A DNA stretch of 64,000 bases from Desulfuromonas sp. (GTDB lineage Bacteria > Desulfobacterota > Desulfuromonadia > Desulfuromonadales > BM103), in assembly GCA_012026975.1 (NCBI GenBank), contig VEPG01000010.1, forward strand, positions 36,289 through 100,288, in the 5' to 3' direction. The translations under genes and the position numbers were made by a program. Shown here piece after piece: positions 51,131 through 61,460 of the stretch. The notes below the pieces were generated by a model. It was not told the DNA's origin. It saw only the letters and a program-made list of their open reading frames with translations, and did not search any database. Positions within the stretch are counted from its first letter, which is position 1. Every line of letters starts with the position of its first letter.

Positions 51131-52450
51131 ATGTCCCCCTTGTACCCTCACGACTCTCCTCGTTTGACCACGCGCGAGGTCGGCTGGTTCTTCTTTCCGC
51201 TGCTCCTCAACGTGCAGATGATGAGCATCTCGCACTCGGTCATCAATGCCGCCCTGGCCCGCGCCAGCGAGGCGGTGACGGCACTGGCGGCCTTTTCCGT
51301 GGCGATGGTCCTGCACATCTTCGTCGCTTCCCCGTCCTACCAGAATCACACCATCACCATCGCCATGGTCCGCGGCCGCCAGTCGTTTCGCGCCACGGCC
51401 TGCTTCATCCTGCTGATGTCGACGCTGATCGCCGCCCTGCTGGCCCTGCTGGCCTTCACCCCGGTCGGCTGGTTCGTGCTCGACCGCCTGCTCGGCGTCA
51501 CCCCGCCGGTCGCCGGCGCCGCCCGCACGGCACTGGCCATCATGATGCCGCTGCCGTTCGTGACCGGACTGCGCGGGTTCTGCCAGGGATTGGTCAGCCA
51601 GACCCGGCGCACCGGCCTGATCTCCTTTGCGACCGGAGTACGGATCGGAGCGCTCCTGGTTTTCCTCTGGCTCGGCTACCGTCATTTCGAAGGCTCAACC
51701 CTCGGGGCGATCGCCTTGGTCGGCTGCGTCACCGTCGAAACCGTGCTGATCACCTTTTTCGCCTGGCGCATCTGCCGTATCCCCGGGGAGGGCGAAGCCG
51801 AGCGCGACCTTGCCGGGGTAATGCGCTTTGCCTTCCCGCTGGTGTACTCCTCGGGGCTGCAGCAGGCGGTGCCGCTGGTCATCAACGCCATCATCAGCCG
51901 TTTCCCCGACGGCACGCTGGCCCTGGCCGCCTTCGGCGTCGTGCGCGGCTTCATTTTTCTCCTCGCCGGGCCGATGCGCAACCTGCAGCAAGCCTGCATG
52001 GCGCTGATGCGCCGGGCGGAAGACTACGGGATCATGGCCCGCTTCGCCGACCGGGTCAGCATCGCGCTGGGGATCATGACCCTGCTGATCGCCGGCCCCC
52101 TGAATACCCCGGTGCTCGGTCAGGTCATGGGCCTGGACGAGACCATGCGCGCCTACATCCGCTGGCCGTTGGCGGCCTGTGCGTTTTATCCCTGGCTGAT
52201 CGGCGCCACCCACCTGTTGCGCGGCTGGTTTTCCAGTGAACACCTGACCGGCGTGGTCGGCCGGGCGACACTCTACAAGCTCCTGCTGCTCCTCGCCTGC
52301 TGGCCGGCCCTCGCCATGCTGCCGCCCTTTGCCTCGGGCACCGCGGTCGCCATCACGCTGCTGATCGGCGCGGAATTTTTCGAGACCTGGTATCTGCACC
52401 GGCAGCGCGGCAGGCTGGTCTCCCCGGCCATTGCCGGCGGCAGCCATTGA
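51131..52450 (+). CDS. MATE-like or polysaccharide-flippase-type membrane transporter
   Basis: A protein of 439 residues from the ATG at 51131; a TTG at 51113 inside the repeat is a less likely start. There are about twelve hydrophobic segments spread over the length, with an organisation like the MATE/MOP flippase fold. Features such as FFFPLLLNVQMMSISHSVINAAL near the start, FPLVYSSGLQQAVPLVINAIISRF in the middle and a conserved Gly/Pro pattern agree with the superfamily. The substrate cannot be assigned; relatives extrude drugs or move lipid-linked sugars. It is followed 15 nt later by a small Cys-rich protein gene. No ribosome binding site of quality is visible. Confidence 0.75.
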   Translation: MSPLYPHDSPRLTTREVGWFFFPLLLNVQMMSISHSVINAALARASEAVTALAAFSVAMVLHIFVASPSYQNHTITIAMVRGRQSFRATACFILLMSTLIAALLALLAFTPVGWFVLDRLLGVTPPVAGAARTALAIMMPLPFVTGLRGFCQGLVSQTRRTGLISFATGVRIGALLVFLWLGYRHFEGSTLGAIALVGCVTVETVLITFFAWRICRIPGEGEAERDLAGVMRFAFPLVYSSGLQQAVPLVINAIISRFPDGTLALAAFGVVRGFIFLLAGPMRNLQQACMALMRRAEDYGIMARFADRVSIALGIMTLLIAGPLNTPVLGQVMGLDETMRAYIRWPLAACAFYPWLIGATHLLRGWFSSEHLTGVVGRATLYKLLLLLACWPALAMLPPFASGTAVAITLLIGAEFFETWYLHRQRGRLVSPAIAGGSH

Positions 52451-52465
52451 CCGCTACAATGGGCT

Positions 52466-52669
52466 ATGGATGCAACGGCCAAAAAACACCCGTGTCCGGA
52501 CTGCCGCCAATGTCAATGGTGCAGCGACGACCGCTGTCGCCTCTGCCTGCACAGTGGGGCCGGGTGCCGCGAAAAGCTCTCCATGGCCGAGCAGATCGAA
52601 CTTTACGAACGTCTGAACGCTTCCTGCCAGGGATCGAAGCTCCCTCCGTCCCGAGACGATGAGGGCTGA
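52466..52669 (+). CDS. Small Cys-rich protein, likely metal-binding
   Basis: A protein of 67 residues. Eight Cys occur within the first 35 residues (CPDCRQCQWCSDDRCRLCLH, then GAGC), followed by a helical tail (MAEQIELYERLNAS). The arrangement CX2CX2CX2C...CX2C suggests one or two Zn sites or an Fe-S cluster. I do not recognise a named family. It starts 15 nt after the transporter stop. The next gene begins 96 nt downstream. Confidence 0.7.
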   Translation: MDATAKKHPCPDCRQCQWCSDDRCRLCLHSGAGCREKLSMAEQIELYERLNASCQGSKLPPSRDDEG

Positions 52670-52765
52670 GCCACTCCCTTTTTGCTTGGAAAATCGCGGC
52701 AATTCTTTAAAATGATGGCGGTTGCCGATTTTTGCACCGCGCGGGGAAATCCGGGGGGAGGGACA

Positions 52766-55030
52766 GTGCAGACCCACGTCATCGTCAAGCTGCTGACTGG
52801 AGCCGAGAAACGCGGGATGCTGGCGCGTACGCTCAATCCCGAAAGCGACCATATCGAACTCTACCGGGATGACGAGAGCGCTCCCGAAAGCCATCGTTTC
52901 GACGCCATCGCCTACGTAAAAGTTCTCGGCAAACCGAACCTTGCCGATGCCTTCGGCGAGGACGAGTTCTTCGAGGATGTCACCACCGTCACCGGCGACC
53001 GTTTCCACCTGCGCCTGAAGCGCAGCGAACGCCTGGCCAGCGGTTTCTACGGCTACCCCACCGATCTCGACAGCGATTTTAAAAGCATCTTCTTCACCAA
53101 CAGCGGGATGCGTCAGCGCCACCACGACCGGCCGATTGGTGAAATGCTCATGCAGAACGGGCTCGTCCAGGCAGCGGATGTCGATGAAGCGCTGACCGAG
53201 CAGAAACGGCTGCGCGAAAAGCGGGTCGGCGAAATCCTCGTCGAAAAGAATAGTCTCCCCGAAACCGTGGTGGAACATGCCATCGACAATGCACGGAAAC
53301 TTAAGGTCGGTCGCGGGCGGGTGCGGGTCGGTGAAATCCTCATCGAAGCCGGGCTGGTGACCCGCAAGCAGGTCGACGAAGCGCTTGCCACCCAGACCGG
53401 CGGCAGGCGCAAACGGATCGGCGCCATCCTGGTCGAACGCGGTCTGATCACCGAGGAACAGCTACTGACGGCCCTGGCGCAAAAGTTCGAGCTGCAGGTG
53501 GTCGACCTGGAGAAGACTCCGCCGAATCCGTCCGCGATCAAGCGTCTTTCCCGCGAAATGATCGAGAAGATGCAGGTTCTGCCGCTGGAAGTCCGCGGCA
53601 CGCGGCTGGTGGTCGCCACCTCCAACCCGACCGATCCCACCATTCTTGAAAACCTGCGCTTCGTGGCCAACTGCCCGATCGAGCTGGTGGTGGCCAGTTC
53701 CCGGCAGATTGCGGCGCAAATCGCTAAAAACCTGGCGTCAGCGGTCGGTGCGGTCGAAGATCTGATCGACGAGCTTGACAGCATCGACGTACAGGTCGAG
53801 GAAGAACAGGAAGTCGACAAGGTCACCGAGTCCGATTCCAAGGTCATCAATCTGGTCAACAAGGTTCTGCTCGACGCCCACAAGCGCGGGGTTTCCGATA
53901 TCCACTTCGAACCGGGGATGGGACCTTTCCCGCTGAAAATCCGCTATCGCAAGGACGGGATCTGCACCCAGGTCCACCAGATTGCCTCGACCTTCAAGGC
54001 GGCGATCATCTCGCGCCTCAAGATTATCGCCAAACTCGACATCGCCGAGCATCGCCGCCCGCAAAGCGGTAAGATCATGATCAAGCATGGCCGGGAGCGG
54101 ATCGAGTACCGTGTCGAGATCACCCCGACCATCGGCGGACAGGAAGATGCCGTGCTGCGCGTATTGAGTTCGGCCAGGATCTATCCTCTCGACCAGATCG
54201 GCTTCTCGGCGAAGAACCTCGAACGGATGCGTGCGGCCATCCAGAAGCCGTACGGCATCATCCTCTGCGTCGGCCCGACCGGATCCGGCAAGACCACCAC
54301 CCTGCACTCGGCGCTCTCCGAGATCAATCTCCCCGACCGCAAGATCTGGACGGCCGAGGATCCGGTCGAAATCTCCCAGGAGGGGCTGCGTCAGGTCCAG
54401 GTCTTCCCGAAGATCGGCTTCACCTTCGACGAAGCGCTGCGCTCCTTCCTGCGCGCCGACCCGGACGTGATCATGATCGGCGAGATGCGCGACCCGGTCA
54501 CCGCCAAGACCGCCATCGGCGCCTCGCTCACCGGCCACCTGGTGTTCAGCACCCTGCATACCAACAGCGCCCCGGAAACCGTGGTTCGCCTGATCGAAAT
54601 GGGGATGGATCCCTTCAACTTCTCCGACGCCATGCTCGCCATCGTCGCCCAGCGCCTGACCCGGCGGCTCTGCCCCGAGTGCAAGGAGCCCTATCACCCG
54701 AAACGCGCCGAGTACGACGAACTGGTCGAGGCCTACGGGCCGGAGCAGTTCAAGCGCGACGAGATGCCGGCGTTTTCCAAGGGGCTGACGCTAATGCGCG
54801 CCAAGGGGTGCGAGACGTGCGAAGGGCAGGGGTACAGCGGCCGGATCGCGATCCATGAACTGCTGGCCAATTCACCCCAGGTCAAGCAGGCGATCAAGCA
54901 CAGCGCCGGGGTCGATAAAATCCAGGAAATCGGCATCGAGCAGGGGATGTCCACCCTGCGCATGGACGGCATCCAGAAGATCTTCCTCGGCTTGACCGAT
55001 CTGATCCAGATCAATCGCGTGGCGCTCTGA
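52766..55030 (+). CDS. GspE/PilB-type secretion or pilus assembly ATPase with MshEN repeats
   Basis: A protein of 754 residues from the GTG at 52766, preceded by GGGGGGAGGG; the TTG at 52682 is less likely. The N-terminal 110 residues are unassigned. MshEN-type repeats follow (about 120-290, with RVGEILVEKNSL, RVGEILIEAGLV and RIGAILVERGLI), a fold that binds c-di-GMP in MshE. The ATPase core (about 360-740) has Walker A GPTGSGKTT, Asp and His boxes and Walker B, and a tetra-Cys Zn motif (CPEC...CETC). It powers assembly of a type IV pilus, type II secretion system or a related filament. It may connect to the dinucleotide signalling seen elsewhere in the window. No other pilus genes are adjacent. 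Confidence 0.85.
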   Translation: MQTHVIVKLLTGAEKRGMLARTLNPESDHIELYRDDESAPESHRFDAIAYVKVLGKPNLADAFGEDEFFEDVTTVTGDRFHLRLKRSERLASGFYGYPTDLDSDFKSIFFTNSGMRQRHHDRPIGEMLMQNGLVQAADVDEALTEQKRLREKRVGEILVEKNSLPETVVEHAIDNARKLKVGRGRVRVGEILIEAGLVTRKQVDEALATQTGGRRKRIGAILVERGLITEEQLLTALAQKFELQVVDLEKTPPNPSAIKRLSREMIEKMQVLPLEVRGTRLVVATSNPTDPTILENLRFVANCPIELVVASSRQIAAQIAKNLASAVGAVEDLIDELDSIDVQVEEEQEVDKVTESDSKVINLVNKVLLDAHKRGVSDIHFEPGMGPFPLKIRYRKDGICTQVHQIASTFKAAIISRLKIIAKLDIAEHRRPQSGKIMIKHGRERIEYRVEITPTIGGQEDAVLRVLSSARIYPLDQIGFSAKNLERMRAAIQKPYGIILCVGPTGSGKTTTLHSALSEINLPDRKIWTAEDPVEISQEGLRQVQVFPKIGFTFDEALRSFLRADPDVIMIGEMRDPVTAKTAIGASLTGHLVFSTLHTNSAPETVVRLIEMGMDPFNFSDAMLAIVAQRLTRRLCPECKEPYHPKRAEYDELVEAYGPEQFKRDEMPAFSKGLTLMRAKGCETCEGQGYSGRIAIHELLANSPQVKQAIKHSAGVDKIQEIGIEQGMSTLRMDGIQKIFLGLTDLIQINRVAL

Positions 55031-55061
55031 GCAACAGGCAAGCGCCCGGGAAAGATCGGCA

Positions 55062-55763
55062 GTGAATCGAAAGCTTTCCAGGCTGCTGCTGCTCGCCGTC
55101 ATCGTCCTGGCGACCAGCGCCTTTTTTGCCTTCGACCTGCACCACGTCCTGACCCTCGGCGAGATCAAAGCCAGACAGCAGCAGTTTGCCGCCTATTACA
55201 CCGACCATCGGGCAGCGACCATCGTCCTCTACCTGGTTGTCTACGTAACGGCAACCGCCCTGTCTCTCCCCGGCGCGGCCGTGCTGACCTTGGCCGGCGG
55301 CGCCCTGCTCGGCTTCTGGCCGGCGCTTGTCACCGTCTCCCTGGCCAGCACCCTTGGCGCCACGCTGGCGTTTCTGGCCTCGCGCTTCCTGCTGCGCGAC
55401 TGGGTCCAGGGGAAATTCGGCGACAGGCTCAAGACCGTCAACGAGGGGATTGCCCGTGACGGCGCCTTCTACCTGTTCACCCTGCGGCTGGTGCCGGTCT
55501 TCCCGTTCTTCATCATCAACCTGGTCATGGGACTGACATCGATGCGTACCCGGACCTTCGCCTGGGTCAGCCAGATCGGCATGCTGCCGGCAACGGCCGT
55601 CTTCGTCAACGCCGGTACCCAGTTGGCCCGCATCGAGAGTGCCGCCGACATCCTCTCGCCGCGGTTGCTGCTCTCTTTTGTCCTGCTCGGTCTCTTTCCG
55701 CTGCTCGTCAGATACCTCGCCGCGGCCCTCTCCCGCCGCCAGGGGAAACCACACCGCAAGTAA
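55062..55763 (+). CDS. TVP38/TMEM64 (VTT/DedA-like) membrane protein
   Basis: A protein of 233 residues from the GTG at 55062. About six hydrophobic segments are seen. The VTT region (about 60-180) has the typical G-x-x-x-G and F-x-x-R-x-x-P features (LSLPGAAVLTLAGGALLGF, FLFTLRLVPVFPFFIINLVMG). Members act as lipid scramblases or in undecaprenyl-phosphate recycling. Its stop is 78 nt upstream of the next gene, and no operon partner is clear. Confidence 0.85.
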   Translation: MNRKLSRLLLLAVIVLATSAFFAFDLHHVLTLGEIKARQQQFAAYYTDHRAATIVLYLVVYVTATALSLPGAAVLTLAGGALLGFWPALVTVSLASTLGATLAFLASRFLLRDWVQGKFGDRLKTVNEGIARDGAFYLFTLRLVPVFPFFIINLVMGLTSMRTRTFAWVSQIGMLPATAVFVNAGTQLARIESAADILSPRLLLSFVLLGLFPLLVRYLAAALSRRQGKPHRK

Positions 55764-55841
55764 ACCTCTCCACTCCCCGTGCGTCTATGGGTGTAAGCGC
55801 AACATCGCACCCCATCGACCAACCGCACGAGGAGGAACCCC

Positions 55842-56321
55842 ATGAAAAAGCTACTGTCCTTGGCCGTCCTGATCAGCGCCGTGGCTGTTGCCACACCGGC
55901 ATTGGCCGACGATGGCCGCCCTTACCGACATCAAGACCGGGAGCGCGCCGCAAACCATTTTGAACGGCAGGGAGACCGTATCGATGCCCGGCTCGACCGC
56001 CAGGGCGAGCGCATCGAAAGGTCTTTCGACCGACGGGCCGCGCGAGCCGAAGCCCACGGCAGGGAGCGCCAGGCCGACTACCTGCGGGCCAAAGGAGAAC
56101 GCATCGCCCGCTACCTCGACCGCGAAGGCGATCGGATCGAGGCCCGTCTGGAGCGTCGCGGCGAACGCTTCGAGAGACACCTGGAGCACCGGGAAAGACC
56201 CCGTGATACGTACCGGCACGACCACGTCGTCTACGCTCCAGTCCATCGCGACCGGTGGTGCGGTGACCGTTTCGCCCTGCAACTGAACGGGCTCGGGATT
56301 TTCTGGTCACACCGTCATTAG
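55842..56321 (+). CDS. Exported highly charged coiled-coil repeat protein
   Basis: A protein of 159 residues with a signal peptide ending ALA. Residues about 30-120 form a run of short Arg/Glu/Asp-rich repeats built on the pattern D-R-x-G-(E/D)-R-I, such as ERQGDRIDARLDRQGERI, with heptad character suggesting a long helix. The C-terminal 35 residues are His/Arg-rich with a single Cys. It is probably periplasmic. It has a good ribosome binding site (GAGGAGG) and ends in a strong terminator, so it is a real gene. I do not recognise a family; a charged filament, metal-binding or stress role is possible. Confidence 0.7.
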   Translation: MKKLLSLAVLISAVAVATPALADDGRPYRHQDRERAANHFERQGDRIDARLDRQGERIERSFDRRAARAEAHGRERQADYLRAKGERIARYLDREGDRIEARLERRGERFERHLEHRERPRDTYRHDHVVYAPVHRDRWCGDRFALQLNGLGIFWSHRH

Positions 56322-56351
56322 GCAGTACCGCTGTCATCCACCCGACAAAAA

Positions 56352-56385
56352 AAGGCGGGGGCGGATTTCCATCCGCCCCCGCCTT
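56352..56385. terminator. Bidirectional terminator
   Basis: AAGGCGGGGGCGGAT (56352-56366) pairs perfectly with ATCCGCCCCCGCCTT (56371-56385), with a 4-nt loop and an A-run before and T-rich sequence after. It lies between convergent genes (stops at 56321 and 56412) and can serve both. Confidence 0.85.
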
Positions 56386-56411
56386 GTCCGCACTTTTCGT
56401 TCAGGACAGCC

Positions 56412-57677
56412 CTACTTGATCGCTTCCGCCGCGGCCCGGACCTCGGACGCCAGGCCATCCGGCAGCCCCCCGCGCTGCAACAGGCTTTCAATCGGCCCCG
56501 CCGCGTCCTTTTTCCACCCCTTGGCGATGTAGACCTGGGCGATGCGCAGCAGCCAGCGCGGATTGTCCAGTTCGTGGCGCAAGGCCCCCTTGAACGATTC
56601 CAGCGCCCGGTCGAGGTTCTTGCCGTGGCGCAGCCAGAACTCGGCCAGCAGCGGATGCGCTCCGCCGCCGCAACCGCCGGAGGGGAGCCGGGCGAACAAG
56701 GCTTCGGCCTCGGCATGGCGACCCTCGTACTCCTGCAGTTCGGCGCACATCAGGACCGTGGCGGGATCAAGTTCGCCTTCGATCAGCGCCTGGTCACCGG
56801 CTGCCAACGCGGCCGCAACGTTCCCCCGCCCCGCCTCCAGCTGCGCCAGCCGCGCCCAGCAGTAGCCGGCAAAACGTCCTTCCGCCAGCGTCTGCCGCAA
56901 CAACGCCTCCAGCTCGTCGTGACGGTGTGTGACCGCCAGCAGCGTCACCAGGGCATCGAAGGGGTGAAACAGGTCGGGGAATTCCGTCAAGGCGGCCCGC
57001 AGATCGGCTTCGGCAGCCGCGGCCTGCTCATTGCGCGCCAACACCACGCCGCGTTCGGCGCGGAACAATCCTGTCTGTTGCCTTTCGGGGACGGCCGCAA
57101 ACAGTGCGAGCGCCCGTTGGTCATCCCCCTCCTGAGCCGCCAGCCACCCCTGCAGAAACTCCTCGCCGGCAGCGACATAGCTGGCGGCCAGATCCCCGGG
57201 AAGCGTCGCCAGCAACAGTTCCAGACGCCCGGTGGCGTCGAGTTCCTCGTCATCGGGCTCGGCCGGCGGTGCCGGGGCACAGGTGGTACCACAACCGCTG
57301 CCGCAACCGGCGGCATCCGCAGCCGCTGCCACCACGACCGGGGATCCGCCGCCATCGACTCCCGCCAGCAGCAGCTCCGCCCGCTCCCGCAGGACTGCCG
57401 TCCGTGCCTGCCCGACCGCCAGCTGCAGATGATCGCGGGCCTTGAGACGATTGCCGGTCCGCAGCGCGATTTCCCCCTCATCGAGGTTGAGCTGTGCCAG
57501 CCGGTCGCCGGCCTCGCCCTCCCATCCGGCCACCTGCTCCTGGATTTCGGTCGGCAATCCGGCACGCTCCAGCCGCTTCGCCGCGGAGAGCAGCGCGGCC
57601 CATTCCCGACGCTCATACAGCCTGCCGAGTTCCGCCACCGGATCGCTTTTGCCGAACAGACTTTTGAACAGACTCAT
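56412..57677 (-). CDS. Tetratricopeptide-like repeat protein
   Basis: A protein of 421 residues from the ATG at 57677, preceded by GAGGTGGTC; an upstream start at 57770 is rejected. There is no signal peptide, so it is probably cytoplasmic. TPR-like helix pairs cover much of the length (W-x-x-L/A, Y/G-x-A and A-x-x-x-x-x-A-L patterns at about 20-120 and 200-420). A Gly/Cys-rich insertion, AAGCGSGCGTTCAP, lies near 125-145. The fold suggests a scaffold; partners cannot be named. It is convergent with the charged-repeat gene. Confidence 0.7.
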   Translation of the reverse strand: MSLFKSLFGKSDPVAELGRLYERREWAALLSAAKRLERAGLPTEIQEQVAGWEGEAGDRLAQLNLDEGEIALRTGNRLKARDHLQLAVGQARTAVLRERAELLLAGVDGGGSPVVVAAAADAAGCGSGCGTTCAPAPPAEPDDEELDATGRLELLLATLPGDLAASYVAAGEEFLQGWLAAQEGDDQRALALFAAVPERQQTGLFRAERGVVLARNEQAAAAEADLRAALTEFPDLFHPFDALVTLLAVTHRHDELEALLRQTLAEGRFAGYCWARLAQLEAGRGNVAAALAAGDQALIEGELDPATVLMCAELQEYEGRHAEAEALFARLPSGGCGGGAHPLLAEFWLRHGKNLDRALESFKGALRHELDNPRWLLRIAQVYIAKGWKKDAAGPIESLLQRGGLPDGLASEVRAAAEAIK

Positions 57678-57797
57678 GACCACCTCGTATCGCAAAATAT
57701 CTGCGTATTTTGGGTAGCACATCCCTGTGTATACAGGAAAGCGAAATCGAATTAATACATTCTCCTGCAAGACGTGGGCGGCGACCGAAAGCTTTTG

Positions 57798-57972
57798 CTT
57801 GCGGCCAGAAACTCGCTACGCTCAGACAATCTGTCCGCTGCGCAAAATCTTCCGGTCACCGCCCTCATCAATTTCGAATCCAAGCCCGGCAGTGGGGAAG
57901 CCTGGTGCCGCAAACAGACTGTCTGAAGCGCAGCAAGTTTCTGTTTGCAAACCGGGACTCCCCGCTGCCGGG
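57798..57972. repeat. Nested palindromic repeat with inverted distant copy
   Basis: This fills part of the 389-nt gap between 57678 and 58066. One hairpin has outer arms 57885-57898 and 57959-57972 (CCCGGCAGTGGGGA against TCCCCGCTGCCGGG) enclosing an inner hairpin with arms GCAAACAGA (57910-57918) and TCTGTTTGC (57940-57948). A second, inverted and diverged copy of the inner block (CAGAAACTCGCTACGCTCAGACA) lies near 57805-57842. Together they resemble a miniature mobile or structural repeat; no gene is inside. Confidence 0.6.
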
Positions 57973-58066
57973 CGCACCAACAGCTCAATAACCCTTCACT
58001 CTTGCCTCGCCTCCCCGAAATAGGCTATAAGCGCCCAGCAGAACAACACTTATCAGGAGCATTGCA

Positions 58067-59743
<1,677 letters not shown>

Positions 59744-59748
59744 AAATG

Positions 59749-59825
59749 GTGACTAGTGACTAGTTATTAGTCACCAGTCACTGCCTTTGCGGGCGCCTTG
59801 CACCTGGGCAGTTTTGATCAGCCTT
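59749..59825. repeat. Inverted repeat plus right half-copy of the 120-bp palindrome
   Basis: GGTGACTA (59749-59756) pairs with TAGTCACC (59768-59775), with a tandem GACTAGT nearby. The stretch 59791-59825 (GGGCGCCTTGCACCTGGGCAGTTTTGATC and onward) matches the right half of the palindrome at 28254-28373 and 50991-51114. It lies in the gap between ettA and corA; the rest of the gap shows nothing distinct. Confidence 0.55.
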
Positions 59826-59901
59826 GCACTTTGTTGCCGAATACAGGCATTATTAGTCGTTTACCGGCGACAGGTTAGCAGTAGCTTGTGAGGTATTTCC
59901 G

Positions 59902-60873
59902 ATGATCAGCGCCTTCGAACTTTCCCATGGCCGCCTGCGCCAGATCCAGGTCGACGAGATCGACGATCTGCGCAACTGCCGGCCGGTGTGGGTTGATCTG
60001 GTTGAAGCAACGGAAGATGAGCGTGGCTGGGTGCTGGACGTTTTCGGTCTCGATCTCCCCGAGGAAGACGAGGTTGATGACCTCGAGGCGAGTGCGCGCT
60101 TTTTCGAAAAGGACATGGAGAACGGCGATGAGCTGCACATCCGCTCCGACTTCTTCCGTGTCGAGGAGCATGTCGGCGAGAACGTCCGCGTCGCCTTCAT
60201 CCTCAAGAACTCGGTGCTGTTCAGCATTCACGAGGAGGATCTGCCGCAGTTTCGCCTGCTGCGCCTGCGCGCCCGTCGCCAGCCGGATTACGTCGAGGAT
60301 GAGAAGGACGTGCTGCTGGAGATGTTCGCCGCCGACGCCGAATACTCGGCCGATGTTCTCGAGGGGATCTACAAACGCCTGGATGCCTTCGGCGAGAAGG
60401 TGCTCGGCACCCACCTGACCGACGAAAACGCCGGCGACGTGCTGGGGAGCATCGCCCGCGAGGAGGATCTCAACGGCCATATCCGCCGCAACCTGATGGA
60501 CACCCGCCGTGCCGCCTCATTCCTGTTGCGCAACAAGATGCTCAATGCCGAGCAGAACGAAGATGTGCGCCAGATCCTGCGCGACATCGACTCCCTCGAC
60601 GGGCACACCGCGTTCCTCTTCGAGAAGCTCAACTTCCTGATGGACGCCACCGTCGGCTTCATCAACATCAACCAGAACAAGATCGTCAAGATCTTCTCGG
60701 TGGCCGCAGTCGCCCTGCTGCCGCCGACGCTGATCGCCAGCGTCTACGGCATGAACTTCAAGTACTTTCCGGAACTCAACTGGGAATACGGCTATCAGTT
60801 CTCGTTGGCGCTGATGGTGGTCTCGGTGGCGATCCCCTTCTGGTACTTCCGCCATAAGGGCTGGCTGAAGTAG
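59902..60873 (+). CDS. corA: CorA-type magnesium/cobalt transporter
   Basis: A protein of 323 residues with the CorA architecture: a long soluble N-terminal domain (about 1-245), two C-terminal transmembrane helices, and the YGMNF selectivity motif near residue 282 at the end of the first. The sequence between the helices (KYFPELNWEYGYQF) is the short periplasmic loop. It forms a pentameric Mg2+ channel in the inner membrane. It starts 158 nt after ettA and ends 14 nt before the convergent PPOX-type gene. Confidence 0.92.
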   Translation: MISAFELSHGRLRQIQVDEIDDLRNCRPVWVDLVEATEDERGWVLDVFGLDLPEEDEVDDLEASARFFEKDMENGDELHIRSDFFRVEEHVGENVRVAFILKNSVLFSIHEEDLPQFRLLRLRARRQPDYVEDEKDVLLEMFAADAEYSADVLEGIYKRLDAFGEKVLGTHLTDENAGDVLGSIAREEDLNGHIRRNLMDTRRAASFLLRNKMLNAEQNEDVRQILRDIDSLDGHTAFLFEKLNFLMDATVGFININQNKIVKIFSVAAVALLPPTLIASVYGMNFKYFPELNWEYGYQFSLALMVVSVAIPFWYFRHKGWLK

Positions 60874-60887
60874 CCGCGCGCCCGGCA

Positions 60888-61259
60888 TCACCATGTCTGG
60901 GTTGCGGATTCGATGGTAACGGCCAAGGTCGCTCGCAGCCAGCTGAACTTTTCCTTCATAAAATCAAAATCAGGTCCGGCTGTAATGAATGCCGCCTTCC
61001 CTTTGATCAGGAAGCCGGCACCGGGCCCATGCAGACCGGCAACCTTGCTGCTTCCCAACGTAATCAACACATTGGGGTTATAGGCAAGGTTGGCCTCGGT
61101 CTTGTGCATGTACCCCGCGGGAATGAACAAACGTCCGTCCGCTGATACTTTGACATAGCCATTCCAGGTGTTGACCATGTGCGGACCGTCCTCGCCCAGG
61201 GTTGCGATAGCGACAACACCGTCCTGTTTCATAATCTCCATCAGCTTTTCTGGAATCAT
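60888..61259 (-). CDS. Pyridoxamine 5'-phosphate oxidase-like (split-barrel flavin) protein
   Basis: A protein of 123 residues from the ATG at 61259, preceded by AGAGAGG. The sequence matches the short FMN-binding split-barrel family: GVVAIATLGEDGPHMVNTWNGYVKVSADGRLFIPAGY at the N-terminus and GKAAFIT later. The exact substrate is unknown; relatives reduce or bind flavins, heme or coenzyme F420. A perfect attC-type core (GTTAGGC on the minus strand) lies about 35 nt upstream, so it may be the last gene of the cassette array or a chromosomal neighbour. Confidence 0.8.
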   Translation of the reverse strand: MIPEKLMEIMKQDGVVAIATLGEDGPHMVNTWNGYVKVSADGRLFIPAGYMHKTEANLAYNPNVLITLGSSKVAGLHGPGAGFLIKGKAAFITAGPDFDFMKEKFSWLRATLAVTIESATQTW

Positions 61260-61293
61260 TGCGCCTCTCTCTGGTTGTTTGATCTGTTGTCCT

Positions 61294-61300
61294 GCCTAAC
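61294..61300 (-). other. attC-type core (GTTAGGC) at array edge
   Basis: The plus strand reads GCCTAAC, the minus strand GTTAGGC, which is the consensus recombination core of integron attC/attI sites. It lies upstream of the PPOX-type gene. The partner core that would complete an attC is not clear, so this may be a degenerate or boundary site. Confidence 0.35.
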
Positions 61301-61368
61301 GAGTCTGCAGGAAAACCTTGTGGCCCTGAAAACCCTTTGAATCCGCCTTCTCCGAGGTTTTTCTACAA

Positions 61369-61460
61369 ACTCAACGGCTTAAACTAAGCGGCGGACCACT
61401 GTACATGGAATGGCTGTGTATTTTTCGAGAAGCAAGACCGTATCACTCCGCCCGCTCTTT
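61369..61460 (-). other. attC-like recombination site C, degenerate
   Basis: The minus-strand left end runs from the ORF stop at about 61443 into GGAGTGATACGGTCTTGCTTCTCG, and it ends at GTTGAGT (61369-61375), a match to the GTTRRRY core. The interior (CTTGCTTCTCGAAAAATAC and AGTGGTCCGCCGCT) is nearly identical to attC-A. The opposite core, CTAAC, is not preserved, so the site may be inactive. Confidence 0.6.
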
